Part shown: piece after piece, positions 38,001-50,000 of the stretch
Layout of the letters: every line of letters starts with the position of its first letter
Numbering within the stretch: the stretch's first letter is position 1
Source: Mycteria americana
Taxonomy: Eukaryota; Chordata; Aves; Ciconiiformes; Ciconiidae
Assembly (NCBI RefSeq): GCF_035582795.1
Contig: NC_134365.1
Coordinates: 72,521,635 to 72,585,634 of the forward strand
DNA: 64,000 nucleotides
Direction: 5' to 3'
Translations under genes and position numbers: made by a program
The notes under the pieces: model-generated
The model's input: the letters and a program-made list of their open reading frames with translations, nothing else
Told to the model about the DNA's origin: nothing
The model's database searches: none

Positions 38001-41000
38001 TAATGTGAAAAATCTGTGGATGGGAAAAGATAGATTCCAGTTGTCCAGGGATGCACTCTGTTATTTTATCCCTGTTGTCATAAGTTCTCTCTATACACAA
38101 TTCTCCGTCTGTACACTGTACGCTTTCAGATATTTGCAATGAGTGGAGACTGAAGTCCTATAGAAAAATAATGTGTGATAGTGTAATTAGTATCTTACCT
38201 TTTTATGCAATAGGAAGAAATTAAAGTTTCTGGACACCTGAAAAGAGAAATGACAAAACTAAATCTCTCATCCACATGATTCACCAATGGAGTTGGAACT
38301 ATATATCTCCTATGTACACCTCTGCCACCAGAACTAATTTGAGTTAGTTAGCAATGGTATATTAATTCCCTCTGTGTAGGCTATTACTAGTCTACACAGG
38401 ATGCATGTTTGCCATTAGGATTCACTCAGAAATGCTGCCAGCAAAGGTGCAGAGAGGCAGAGGGCTCCTGTGTTATTTGTCTCCTGCAGGAGAGGGTCCG
38501 GATTCCAGCTTTGTCTGTCAAGCTCCTTTTGCCATCCTTTAGTAATTATTTAATCACATTCTTCTTCAAGCCATTGTCGCAGATGGAGTGATGCACTTCA
38601 CTTCTAAGAGAGAAGCAAAAATATACTTTACTGATATAGAACTGAGTTAACAAGGTTCAATGGTAAATGCGACAGTGGTTTAACAAGATTCGATGGCAAG
38701 GTACACTTGATTGATTATTTACTGCATAGAGGACAGGGTCAGACAAAACTGCCAGGGAGACCCTCCCATTGAGTCATGAGGTTCGGAAAGGACCCCATTG
38801 CTTTCTAAACTCCTCCTCAGAGAGGAGTCTAGGTGCTGCTAGATCCAATCCTAGTCCCAGACTTGGTCAATGGTTTATGTCTAAAGGATTATATATGCGC
38901 AATCAATTCTTTGTATCACTTAGCCAAGGTTTCAAAGTTTAGCATGCCGTTAGTCACTTACTGAGGATCTGTTGCGTCAAGGAATCTCTCAACCTCGAGG
39001 AGCAGCCTTGAGAGGTGTCCTTACTCAAGGAGAGATCCTGGTGCTCAGCCCACTGCTGTGCAGGAGAGCTCAACAGGCCCTGGGCTGCTGTCTGTTTATG
39101 GGGGTAAGATGATTGACTCATAGTCATATTTGCATACCAACCACAGATTTTAGTTTCTTCACTGTGGTTAGGTGGGCGCATCGCACAATAGCCCTTGGCA
39201 ATTGTGGCATTGTCTGTCTCCCAAATCCACTTGGAGCCAGATGCAGCCATCACGACCAGATGCATCCATCACCACTGCACTGGTGGTTATCGCTTGAGCA
39301 GGGTTACAGGAGATAAAGGTCAGGTTGGTGGGGGGGCAGCACACTGTCACAGCCATGAACTTGAGGATCCATACCCATGTTCTTGTGGCGTCATCCTTTC
39401 CCAGTCTTGGCCCTGTCCTTGCTTAATTCCTCTCTGTTCCTCCTTCCTCAGTTCCCAAATGCAGTTTTGCTCTTTTAATATCTTCAGTCCCATTCAATGT
39501 CATGTCCCAGCCTCACCTTTTCTTACCTGTGGCTTGGTGTTCTTAGCTTTTCATTTATCCACTGTCTGTCTCTTTCCATGCACTTTTTCCAGGGCACTGT
39601 ACCTGCTCTGTAATGACAGAACTGCAGGTGGAAAAGGAGCCACCTTGTGTTGCTGGAAGCAGCAGGTTTCCAGCCTTCCCTCCTGTGGGAGTCTCCATCC
39701 ACTGCTCCTGTAGGGTAGTCTTATAGTTGTCCCTCCTTTGCAGCACAGGGCTTGGGTGGTCCTTAGCTCTGTAGAGTCCCTGTCAATCTCCTGGCTGCTC
39801 ACCTCCTTCTGCAGCTCCTTCACCAGCAGCTTGGCACCGCAGCCAGAGCACAGCTCCCACCAGCGAGGCCACTGCTGTCCCCAGCCCCAGGGAGAGGCAC
39901 CAGACAAGCCCTGAAGCCAGAGACCTGGGCTGCAGCATCCTTCCTCTGGAGCTCTGTGTGGGTCAAAGTCTTTACTGTCTACAGGGGCAGTTTCTGCACC
40001 CCATGATGAAGATTACACCATGTAGTATGTCATCACTATTACTGTGTAGCCTTCAGCGAAGGTTCTGGGCTCCCTTTGCCCCCCTGCTGCAACAACTGCT
40101 GCAGGTTTACCTGCCTGCTGTGCTTTGCGAGCTGTGCTCCTGCTCCTGGTTGAAGAGGTCACCCACAAACACAGCAATGTCTCTCTGAGCTTGTTATGGC
40201 TTGAATTCCTCCTTCTGGAATGTAGGGGTACAGAACATCCCAGATGCAAACTTCCTAGAGCCTTGTCCATATATCTTTTTGTAAAACTGTCTACCCTGAT
40301 GTAAGTGTGATCAGAAATGGTTTGTTGCTGTTGTTTTTTGGTTTTGTCTTGGGTTTTTTTATGATTACATAATTTTGGGAGGCCGTTACTGTTACCAAGT
40401 TGTTCATAATTTCTAAATAGTGAACCTCAACCAGAAGTTCTTATTACTGTCTGCTGAGGTAAATTGTAAGGTAGGTGTTTAACCAAGGTGGAAAAAAAAT
40501 GAACCAGTGGAGGTGCTATGCTTTCAGTGACTTTTGAAGGAGCTTTTTCAGCAGTCTTTAGAATCAGAGGGTGATAGACTACTAATTTGTATGGCTAAAT
40601 TTAATTTCACTCTCTTATGTCAACCCTCAGGGTTATCCATTGTTTTTCCTACCAGACATTTCAATTTTTCCCTCTGTTGATGATGCCCCCTTATTATCTT
40701 TAAATTTCATAAGCACTCTCCTAATGCTTGTGCTATTGTGGTTAATGAAAATACTACATACAATGAGACCCAAGAGTGATGGTATCTATAAAAGGTTTGT
40801 AACTTCTGAGCTTTCAGTTCTGCCACTGAGACCTCACCACTAGCCGCCTCCCAACAGAACTTTCATCTTTTATACTCATCCAATCTTTTAAACTCTAACT
40901 AAAATTTCCCAGCCTGCATCTTTTAATGCATATTGCACTTCCTTGTCCAAAAAAAATCTTAAATTTGGTTTATTATTTACTATTAATTTTTATAAATGTA

Positions 41001-44000
41001 CGTACATACTTGTATATAAATTATTATTAAAATTATAAAATACACCTTTTGCCATACCTCACTTCCCTCTTCTGTGGCATGTCATTAGTTGCTTCTGTTT
41101 CTGAAGGGGTTTAAAGGTTGGTGTCTCAGCTGAGTCTTGTACATGTCTCTATGTACAACAGTAGAATGGGCTTGCAGATATAATAGTATTAAGCTCTTTC
41201 ATGGAGGTAATGTTCTGACTGAAGGGTACTATGGCAACAGACAAGGGGGTGCTTTGACCCAAAATAGTGGCTCAGACCTGTGCTCTCCAAGTTTAGAGAA
41301 AGTATCTGGGGATTTTTCATGTTCAACAGAATACACTGGCTTCCTGTTATCAGTCTTAGGGACTTACCTGACAGGTTTATGGAATTTGAAGGGATCCTGA
41401 GCTTCCTTCCAGGGCAGAAAGAGAGAAAATAAGGATTAAAACTCACTGCAGCATAAGCTTCATTTTGTCACCTCTCCCTTTTGTAAACTAAGCATACATC
41501 TTCTGCATTTAGAGTTATCTGTGCTCTGACACTAGGTGAGTTTTGAAAGCTTTGTCTGGAATTTCTTATATTCTGCACAGAGGGGAAAAAAAATTGTTAA
41601 ACCCAGGGTAGCTGATGCTTTGTGACTTTGTGTTTTTCCTTTGAAAGCATTTAGAGTGCAGTCAAAACGGGGTTATTTGTGCTTATTGGGAGCTCCAGCA
41701 AGTCAGGGGAGGGATGATAAGGTATGAAAGTTAGTTCTAACGGAACTGAATGCAAGGCTAGCCTTATCCTCCTTCTACTTCTGTTATCTAAATAACTGAG
41801 CTCTGTTTCTTCTGGTGTCATTTTGGTATTTTTAGGCTACAGGTTGGTCTATCGAGCTGGTTGAAGCAAATCAAGGAAGTAATGAAAACACAGTTGCTTT
41901 TTGCAATGCAGTGGAGAAGTAAGTAATGAAAAAAACTTTATTCAGCCAACTATGACAGTTCAAATATTTATATTAATTGGATTGGTTATTCCTGCATTCC
42001 TGAACAGTGCCATAATTCCAGTATCTACTTAAATATGGAAATGCTCCTAATTTTGGTTTACAGATTAAAATCCACAAAGGAATGTTAATTCCAAAAATAT
42101 TTTCTCCTTTAGCTGTCCCCTTTATCAGTGGTAAGTATATTTAACTCTTTAGTGTTCATCGTTTATACTGTGTGAAACTTAAGACCCATTTTCTGCCATT
42201 GTCTTGGACAATATTAGTGCCTGTGTAGCTCAGAGCAGGAAAAAAGAATTGGAGGAACTGACTGACTGAGAACAGAATTACTATGTACTGTCATGATGAA
42301 AAGTGAGACTTAGCAAGTGACAAAAACTCCCTTAATTGTTGTTCACTGTTACAGTTAATAGTGTGACTTAATGGGATAGAACTTTTTTTACTTTCCTAAT
42401 CTTCCTCTCCGGAAGAAATTGTGTTGAAATCCAAGAGCACTAAGAAATACAAGTTTTTAGACCATCTGTGCAGATTCATTTTCCTTTGTAGATATTCACT
42501 GATCACACTATCAAGTTGTTAGCACAAATGCATGCTTTTTCCCATAGAAAAGTAGTTGGAAAATGGAATGCTGCTTGCTTTTTTAATTGGACTTTAATGA
42601 ATTGACTGTATTCAAAGTCAGCCAAGCCTGCTTTTCTTAAAAGAAAAAAAAAAAAACAGTTTGATGTTGCCCTGAAATTAACAGTGAATATATTACATAT
42701 TCATACGGGGTGGATGGTCAGCTTCAAAACATACTCATTCACGTGCGTCTCAGTTTTTTTTTTCCCACAGTTCATCAGTCTGAACCCCAACCCAATTCTA
42801 CTAACATCAGATGCATGAAGGCACATTCCACGTGACAGGCTTCCCTCTCAGATACTCAGATTTTTTTAATGTCCAAACATTCTACATTTAACTTTGCACT
42901 CTAATTATAGGAAAAGCTTCCTATTGATTTTTTTGTGAATAGATGAGTTTATTTACAGGGCTAAAAAGATTAATAGAATTAAGCCATTCCCATTTTGCAG
43001 TAACTTGTTTAGTGTGCATCACTAGCAAATACTCTTAAAAAGAAAATAAGAACAACCTTTGCTTTTCTTCTATCAAATAAATGGGAAAGCATTCTTAGGA
43101 CAAAATGTCACAGCAAACAAAAGACAAAAAAAGGTCATAAATTTGCAAATAACTAACGTATTCAGTCTTGCCGAATGAGCATCCTTCCAGTGCCCAAAGA
43201 ATCTCAATAACTGGCAGTTTTATACATCAGAGGCAAGATGTATAATTCAAACTCTGTGTCATGCAGACTTGCACCTCCAGCATGTAGCTCAAATAGAAAC
43301 CCATCATGTTTTTCTCTAGGCAATATTTGTACAGGTAGCAATCTATAATTGAAACATTTCATTGTACACAACTGTAAAGCATTTTTCAAAATCCCTTTAT
43401 CAGGTTACTTCTACAATTATCGACATAGCTATAGTGAATGTTCATCCATGGGTGGCTTCAGCATTCATCCTAAAGAGAGTTTGATATGAGAAGATGCCAA
43501 GCTGATAGTCTCGGGGTTCAGTGCTGCAAAACGCAGAGTTCCTCCATCTCCTACTGACTTCAAGGATGTGCTCTGCACTGCAAAAATACATAGCATTATG
43601 AAATGCTGTGAAATAACATATCCCTACAAATTTTAGTACTTTCTGCATATGTTGAGTTGTTGCAGCACAGAAAGCAAGTAGCACAAGATTTTCTTCATGT
43701 AATACTTGTGTAGTACTTCAGTTATGCCTTGGAAGACCTAACCTTTCAAAATTTTGCGAAGAGCATGTTTTGCCCACCTGCTCAGGCCAGAAGCCCTTTA
43801 TCACTTGAAAACAATAGATGGCCATAAGTGAGCAACGCTTTCTGGAATTGAATGCATTTTTATCTGAAAAGCATAAAAAGCAAATTTCTGTCCCCACATT
43901 ATCTTAAAATATAGGTAGTGTGGAGGTAGGGAAGGAGATGAGGTTCACTTCGTTTTGAAATGACTGCCAGTAAATTGAGGAAGTGATTCATGCCCTGTAT

Positions 44001-47000
44001 GTGTACGTAGCCCATTAATTTGATCCTGGAGAAAGGGTAGTGAAGTTTCCAGTCTTATTCAGTCCTTGGCCTTCTTACAGAAACAGGTTACACAAGTGAA
44101 TTTGGTAATAGGGGAAAGCTTTATGTGTACCTTGCTCACAAAGAAAATAGACTGACATCAACTACGTAGGTCACCAAAGCAGCCTCTGTAGTATAACGAT
44201 TTTTTTACTATGAGTATAAATCTATCTTGTACTGGAGGTGTTGTCAAGCTTCATTTTCTCCTGCCCCACTGAAACATCATGCCCCCTGGCTTTTCATTAT
44301 AAGAAATGGGCTGCTTCTTTGGATTATTAATTTTGGAAACCTAGGCTTTTTTTCCTTCTTATGCTCAAGAAATACATGGCATAAAAGAGTAGTTCATCCT
44401 GTTGTTTAAGGGACTTGGGTGGCAGCCCTGAGGCAGGAGGTAACATAGTAATGAACCTTGTGAGAGAACTATGACTCAAAATACACTGTAATCAGAGACA
44501 CTATAAAGTGCTGCCAACTCAGAAGCTACAAAATGCTTCTTGCACTAACAAACAAAAAAAGAATGCAGTATGCTTAGTACAGGATGTTTGAGTTTAGCTA
44601 CTAAAATATTCAGGCCAATTAGTGAAATGTAAAGCTTCAGCTGGTATAATATGTACCCTTACCTGCAGCTGCAAAGTATATTTGCTTAAAAAGCAAGTTT
44701 AATCTCAGCTGACAGGCATAATACCTGTGACCAGTGTTCATTAGGAAATGGTACCTCAGGAGGAATTAGTTTCTGTGAGTCTTTGGTAATTGGAAGGAGG
44801 AGGGGCAATATATTTTATAGGTAATGATATATCAGAGGGACTCAATGACTGTAACAGTTATGGCTCTACATACATTTACATAAATGCCTAGGGTTTTAGT
44901 AATGAGGATTTCAGATTGGATTCTAGAGCACTGTGAAAATAGGGACTTCTTAAGATTTTTGCATAGAGAGAATGTTCCTGTATTCATTTTGACCAGCTGT
45001 CCTAGTTGCAGCTGTCTCTGCATGTGCTCTTAGTTAGTTTTATGTTAAAACTCTGTTATTTGAGCACCCTCATTTCTACTGTGGTCAGTGTACACTGAAG
45101 TCTGTGTTTAAACTCCTTTTGGCTTCACTGAGGTCAAGCTCAGCAGTGATTCTGTGAAGTTCACAAAGATTTTACTGATGGTTTTCCTATTAAGTAAAAA
45201 ATGTTAGTTATATGTATGGTATCTGATATGTAGTTATCTCACTAATGCATGAAAACAAAGTTTGAGTTGCTACCATTTTCCCCTCTGCACAAAATTTTAT
45301 TCCTAACAACTCACTATGTACTATTATTATAGGTATCTTGTAGAATTTTTGTTTTGCTCTTATAAGAGAGCTGAAATGCATACCTATTTAGACATAATTT
45401 CATCACATGTTCTTTTCAGAATAAGAAATGCCTATCCTGCTTTTGACTTGAAGACAAACACTGGGAAAATCTGGAGTGTCGTGACAAGGTTCCCAGACTG
45501 TATCCTTGGTGAATCAAAGTTCAGAATCAGTGTTTGGACAGGTTCTTCACCATATCCTCTGCTTCTTACACAACATGGTAAGTGATTGAGGTGTCCGTAT
45601 TCTTCCACACTTCAGTTCCACGGAGATGATAACAAAATGCATTTGTTATCTGGAAAGATACTTGGAGAACAAGGTTTACGTGGGTCTCGAGTGCATACTT
45701 TGTCGAACATTTTCAGCATATTTGCTATAAAATTAAAATCACATTAAATATTAAACCTTGGTGATCTGTAGATATCTACTTTAGTAACAATTGGGACCAA
45801 TTCTGGCAGTCTGAGAATGGGCCAACATTCAGACTTTGATCTGGAAGGAATTTAAGCTTGTGCCTAAATCCCCATAGGGGTATCCTTTGGTACCCCAAAG
45901 GGGTAATCCCCATATAGGTGTGGAACTTTTCATAGCCTTGACTCTGTTTCTGAATGCAAGACTTAAGAGTCTGCAGTTGCTAAGGCTCCTCTGCAGCCAA
46001 GGTTATGTACAGGTCGGGGAAAGTACATATTGGTCATAAATGAAACAGGAGAAATTCCAACTGGGTATAAGGAAAAGGACAATAATTAAGAATTGGAACA
46101 GTTTGCCCATGGAGGTTGTGAAGTCTCCGTCCTTGGAGGTTTTTAAGATCTTACAGGACAAAACCGTGAACGAACTGGCCTGAATTCAGTGTTGACCCTC
46201 CTTTGGGAAGGAGGCTGGATGTAGATGGACCTACTGAGATCCTTCCCAACCTGAATTATTCTCTCACTAGTGACTGTGGGAAGCTACCACTGCTCCAGTG
46301 CATCCTGTATCTGTGGTGAATGGGAGAATATTTGATTCCAGCTCTGGTAATTTTTACCTTTTAAGCCACATAAGCAAACATGAAATACATTTAAAATAAA
46401 TCCCCCCCCCCCCCCTCCTGTGCAGCTTCCTTAAGTGATAGACTTTTTTATTAATCTTTTCTTCAGTTGTCAAGGAATTATTTGGCTGTAACAGGCTAAG
46501 TATTAGTTTGTTTGATGGGTTGAAAGCTGAAAATCCAAAGCTCTACAGAATGTTAGTCAACATATATTAAAAAATACATCTTCAAAATACAATAGCCAAG
46601 ACTTCCACTTTTATTCATACAAGTTTGGTTACTTGTATTTGGAGCATCTAAATATTTATTGGAAAGCCAGGCAAAGTAGTAGGTTGAATAATCTTGAATC
46701 AATATTTTGTGGATTCCATGAAACAAAGGGCCAAAGATCTCCGGATGCTTGGACCAGAAGGTAGTATTTCCAGCACTTCCGTCAGCTAGGCAAGGGTTCA
46801 CTGTAATGCAGAAGTCTGAACTACTGACAAATATTTTATCATATAGCATTGTTTACCTTACAGATTGTTCAATTTTTAGTCTGCATAACTTTATTAACAA
46901 AAATGCTTTAGGAGGCCCAGCTAAAACTTAAGGGGATATAAGAAACAGTCCCTATCCTAAACTTGCTTACAGGCTAAGTAAACAATAAGATACATTCAAA

Positions 47001-50000
47001 GAGGGGAGGCAGGGAAGGAGTACACTTTTTTGCCCCATCTAACATAAAGAGCATAAAGAATCGTTCAGTCATGCAAAAAATTTTGCAGAGCAAGGAAAAG
47101 AAAATGGATCTGTGGAGAGCAAATGAATGATACAAGCAAGTTTCAGGATTTTTTCCAATGAGTGACCTGAAAAAGTACACATTACAGTTTTAATTCAAGA
47201 TTCTGTACCATTCTCCTTTTTCTGGTGTGCATAAATTGAGCAAATAAGTGCTGTATTTTACATGTCAAACCAGCTATGAGGAGGTGCTTAGAACAGTGAG
47301 TTGTCAAAGGGCTAGACATTTAAAACTAGTACAACTGGTAGAAAATATTTAATCAAAGTAACTTTCTGAGCAAAAGAAAAATGGCTTTGCAAAAAAAATG
47401 AAAATTTTCAGAAGGAACTTTTGAATCCATTGACACGTTAGGTTTTCCCTGGGGAAAACCAAACCAAAACAAAACCCAAGCTATCTATGGTAATCAACTC
47501 TGTTTTCTTTCAGCTTTGTTTCTGTCACAGCCCCCGCTCCTAAAAAAAGGTCAGCTGTCCTCTGAAGTTTTTTTCAGTATCACATTCCCTTAAACTGCCC
47601 TGCAAAAACAATTTTGCATTTCTAGGTTTGTTCTAAAATGATAGCATAGCAACTCTGGACCAGATTTGCCAGTATGAATTGGCTGCTCTGGGCAACTGGG
47701 TAATTCAGAACACCATTAAACCCAATGAAGCTGGTTGGTTAGGCTTAGTTTGAACCAGTTGTCTGAACTTGGAACAGTGTAAATTAGTCAACACACAAGT
47801 CTGGGTTCCATATTTAGTTTCTGGGGATTTGTATTTAACTGTAGGTAGTTTCCATTTTTTTTATATTAAAAAGTTCACTTAAGACTTGTAGTAAGAGCTC
47901 TTAACTGATGCTTATTTTGAAGCAATAAAGAAATACCATGAATGAAAAACTGAAAGAAAAATCTACTTTGGCTTTTCTGTTATCAGTTACAGACAATGTG
48001 ATTGCCTGAGAATTATGGAGGAAGTCCAGACTTTATTTTGCATTGCAAAACCATCTCAGTACATTATAGTGAAAAGTTTTCATATGGAGTCAGATACTTC
48101 TCTTTGGCAGAAAAAGTATCTCAGACTTGAAGCATCAGTGCTGGTGGAGTATGCCCTGCATGCCTGTAAAGACCAAACTTATCAGACATGTTTGCAATTT
48201 CACTGCCAGATTATGCAGCTATTCTTTTCCATGTTTTGATCAGTTCTTCTAAAATGGACAGAGAGGAGGTATATTGGCAGGGTTGGAAAATGGCTTAAAA
48301 AACTGAAGTAGCGCTGGAGAACATTCTCAAGATGCTAGAATACTTCTGAACAGCAGATTGTATGAACTGACATAGAACTTCTTAATTTGTATGCATTATA
48401 TGTAATATTATATATATTATATATACTATTATAATATCACTATACATAATATTAAATAATATTAATATATAACAGATATAATACATAAAATACATATGAG
48501 CATTAATTTACTTCTTGGTTATGGCTAAAAAGGTGTGCACAGCAGAAACAATAGCAAGTAAAATTCTGGAGCCTTCTTGTGTCATGAGTGGCAACAGAGT
48601 CAACTTTTGCATCAGGCCATGTTCGCACATGGGAAATGTACCAAGATATTTATCATGAAAATGAGAAAAAAAAAAAAATTGCCATTTGTCTCTTTGTTTC
48701 TGCTTGGGAAAGTTGCTCAGCTCTTAATTCCAGCTACCTAGCAAAGTGCTAATTTCCTCTAAATGGACATAGATTCTGTGAGTTGTTGTAGAGTATTTGA
48801 AGCAAAATTAAAAAAAAAAAAAAAAAATCAGGTGTGGCTTGATCTAATTCCTCTTGATGGAGCTAGTCTGCAGCAGTAGTTAGGAATTACAAAGAAATTC
48901 TTATTTTCTTTGCTCAAGTATCTAGCCTGGAATTCTCTAGCAAGCTACTATTAATTTTTCTTGCTATCTTTATTTACAGCTGGCTGTATTACTCATGACT
49001 TAATTGTAGAGATCCTCCATTGTACAAATCAATACCCAGTCCAGGAGGAATGCCTTCTAAGTGTTTGCGGGTCTGATGAATTCTTACAAAAGTAAGTATC
49101 TCATTAAGAGACCGTATTGAGTATGTTTTGTGTAATATAAGCTGAGCATTTAATGCACTCGGCTCACGTGCCATGTAAATAGAACCATAGGGAGAGTTAG
49201 AGTATTATGTTCCAAACACTTAATGTATAGTTTCTGGAACTCCTGGAACACACGGTACTTATGTTCTACAGAGATGATGGTGTACTCTAAGTGCAAGGAT
49301 TCAAATCCTGGCTCCTTTATATAAGCTTTGTGAAGCCTTGAATAATTTATTTCACTCCATTGTCCTCTAGTCTTTCTCATCCGTAATACAAAGATGCTGC
49401 TACTTTCAGTATCTCATAGGAGTCTTATAAGCATGAGGGGGTATGCATATCCTCAAAGGGGGAAATCACCAAAGAGAGAAGAAACAGTATTATATAGCTG
49501 CATAGCAGGTGATTTTTCTTCATATCCAGTTGCAACAGTAGTAAAGCAAATGGAGTCAGCACTTTGGTGCTGACTGCAAGTTAAAGAAAAACACGTTATA
49601 CATACAAACAAGTCTTTCTGAATGTGTGTAGTCTACAAATAATGAAGTAAATGCTCTGATTCACATTCATTCAAGTAAACTCTTGTGGTGGTTGAAAACA
49701 CTACTGAACATGGCTAGTTGTTTCTTGCCCTCTGGCAGCTTAAATTCAGCTGTCAGCAAAAGTGAGCAGATTTTGTGTTGAAGCAGCTGAAGTGCAGGCT
49801 CTTGTCAGCTGTGCTGTAGGGTCAGTGACTTTCAGCAGAAGGGGAGAAGCTGGCAGTTCTCTGTGGTAACATGTTAAGCTGGCACTGCAGGAATCACAGC
49901 TCCTCTGTTAGAGACGTAAAAAGTGTTAGATAAAATAGTATATGCCTATAATTGAAAGGGAAATTTTTAGAAACGGTTGTATTTGCAGTATAGTGTAAAG

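Larger units (their letters stand above)
35095..41835 (+). other. PIK3C2G: PIK3C2G intron after coding exon 1
   Basis: GT...AG intron of 6741 bases. It contains a palindromic relic (35745-35830), a purine-rich tract (36550-37540) and an LTR-like plus CR1 block (38590-40270). No other exon was recognised inside it. Confidence 0.85.
45578..48979 (+). other. PIK3C2G: PIK3C2G intron 3
   Basis: GT...AG intron of 3402 bases. It holds a hairpin (45877-45911), a CR1 3' fragment (46045-46272), a 14-base C run (46402-46415) and an AT microsatellite (48395-48490). Confidence 0.85.

Noticed and set aside
39195..39713. 172-codon plus-strand open frame
   Set aside because: It lies mostly antisense to the CR1 ORF1 relic and the adjacent repeat block, has no ATG-context, splice or homology support, and is explained by the higher GC of the repeat.
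47665..47730. Possible further copy of the palindromic archosaur repeat (ccagatttgccag, cccaatgaagc)
   Set aside because: Matches are too short and the mirrored half is not convincing.
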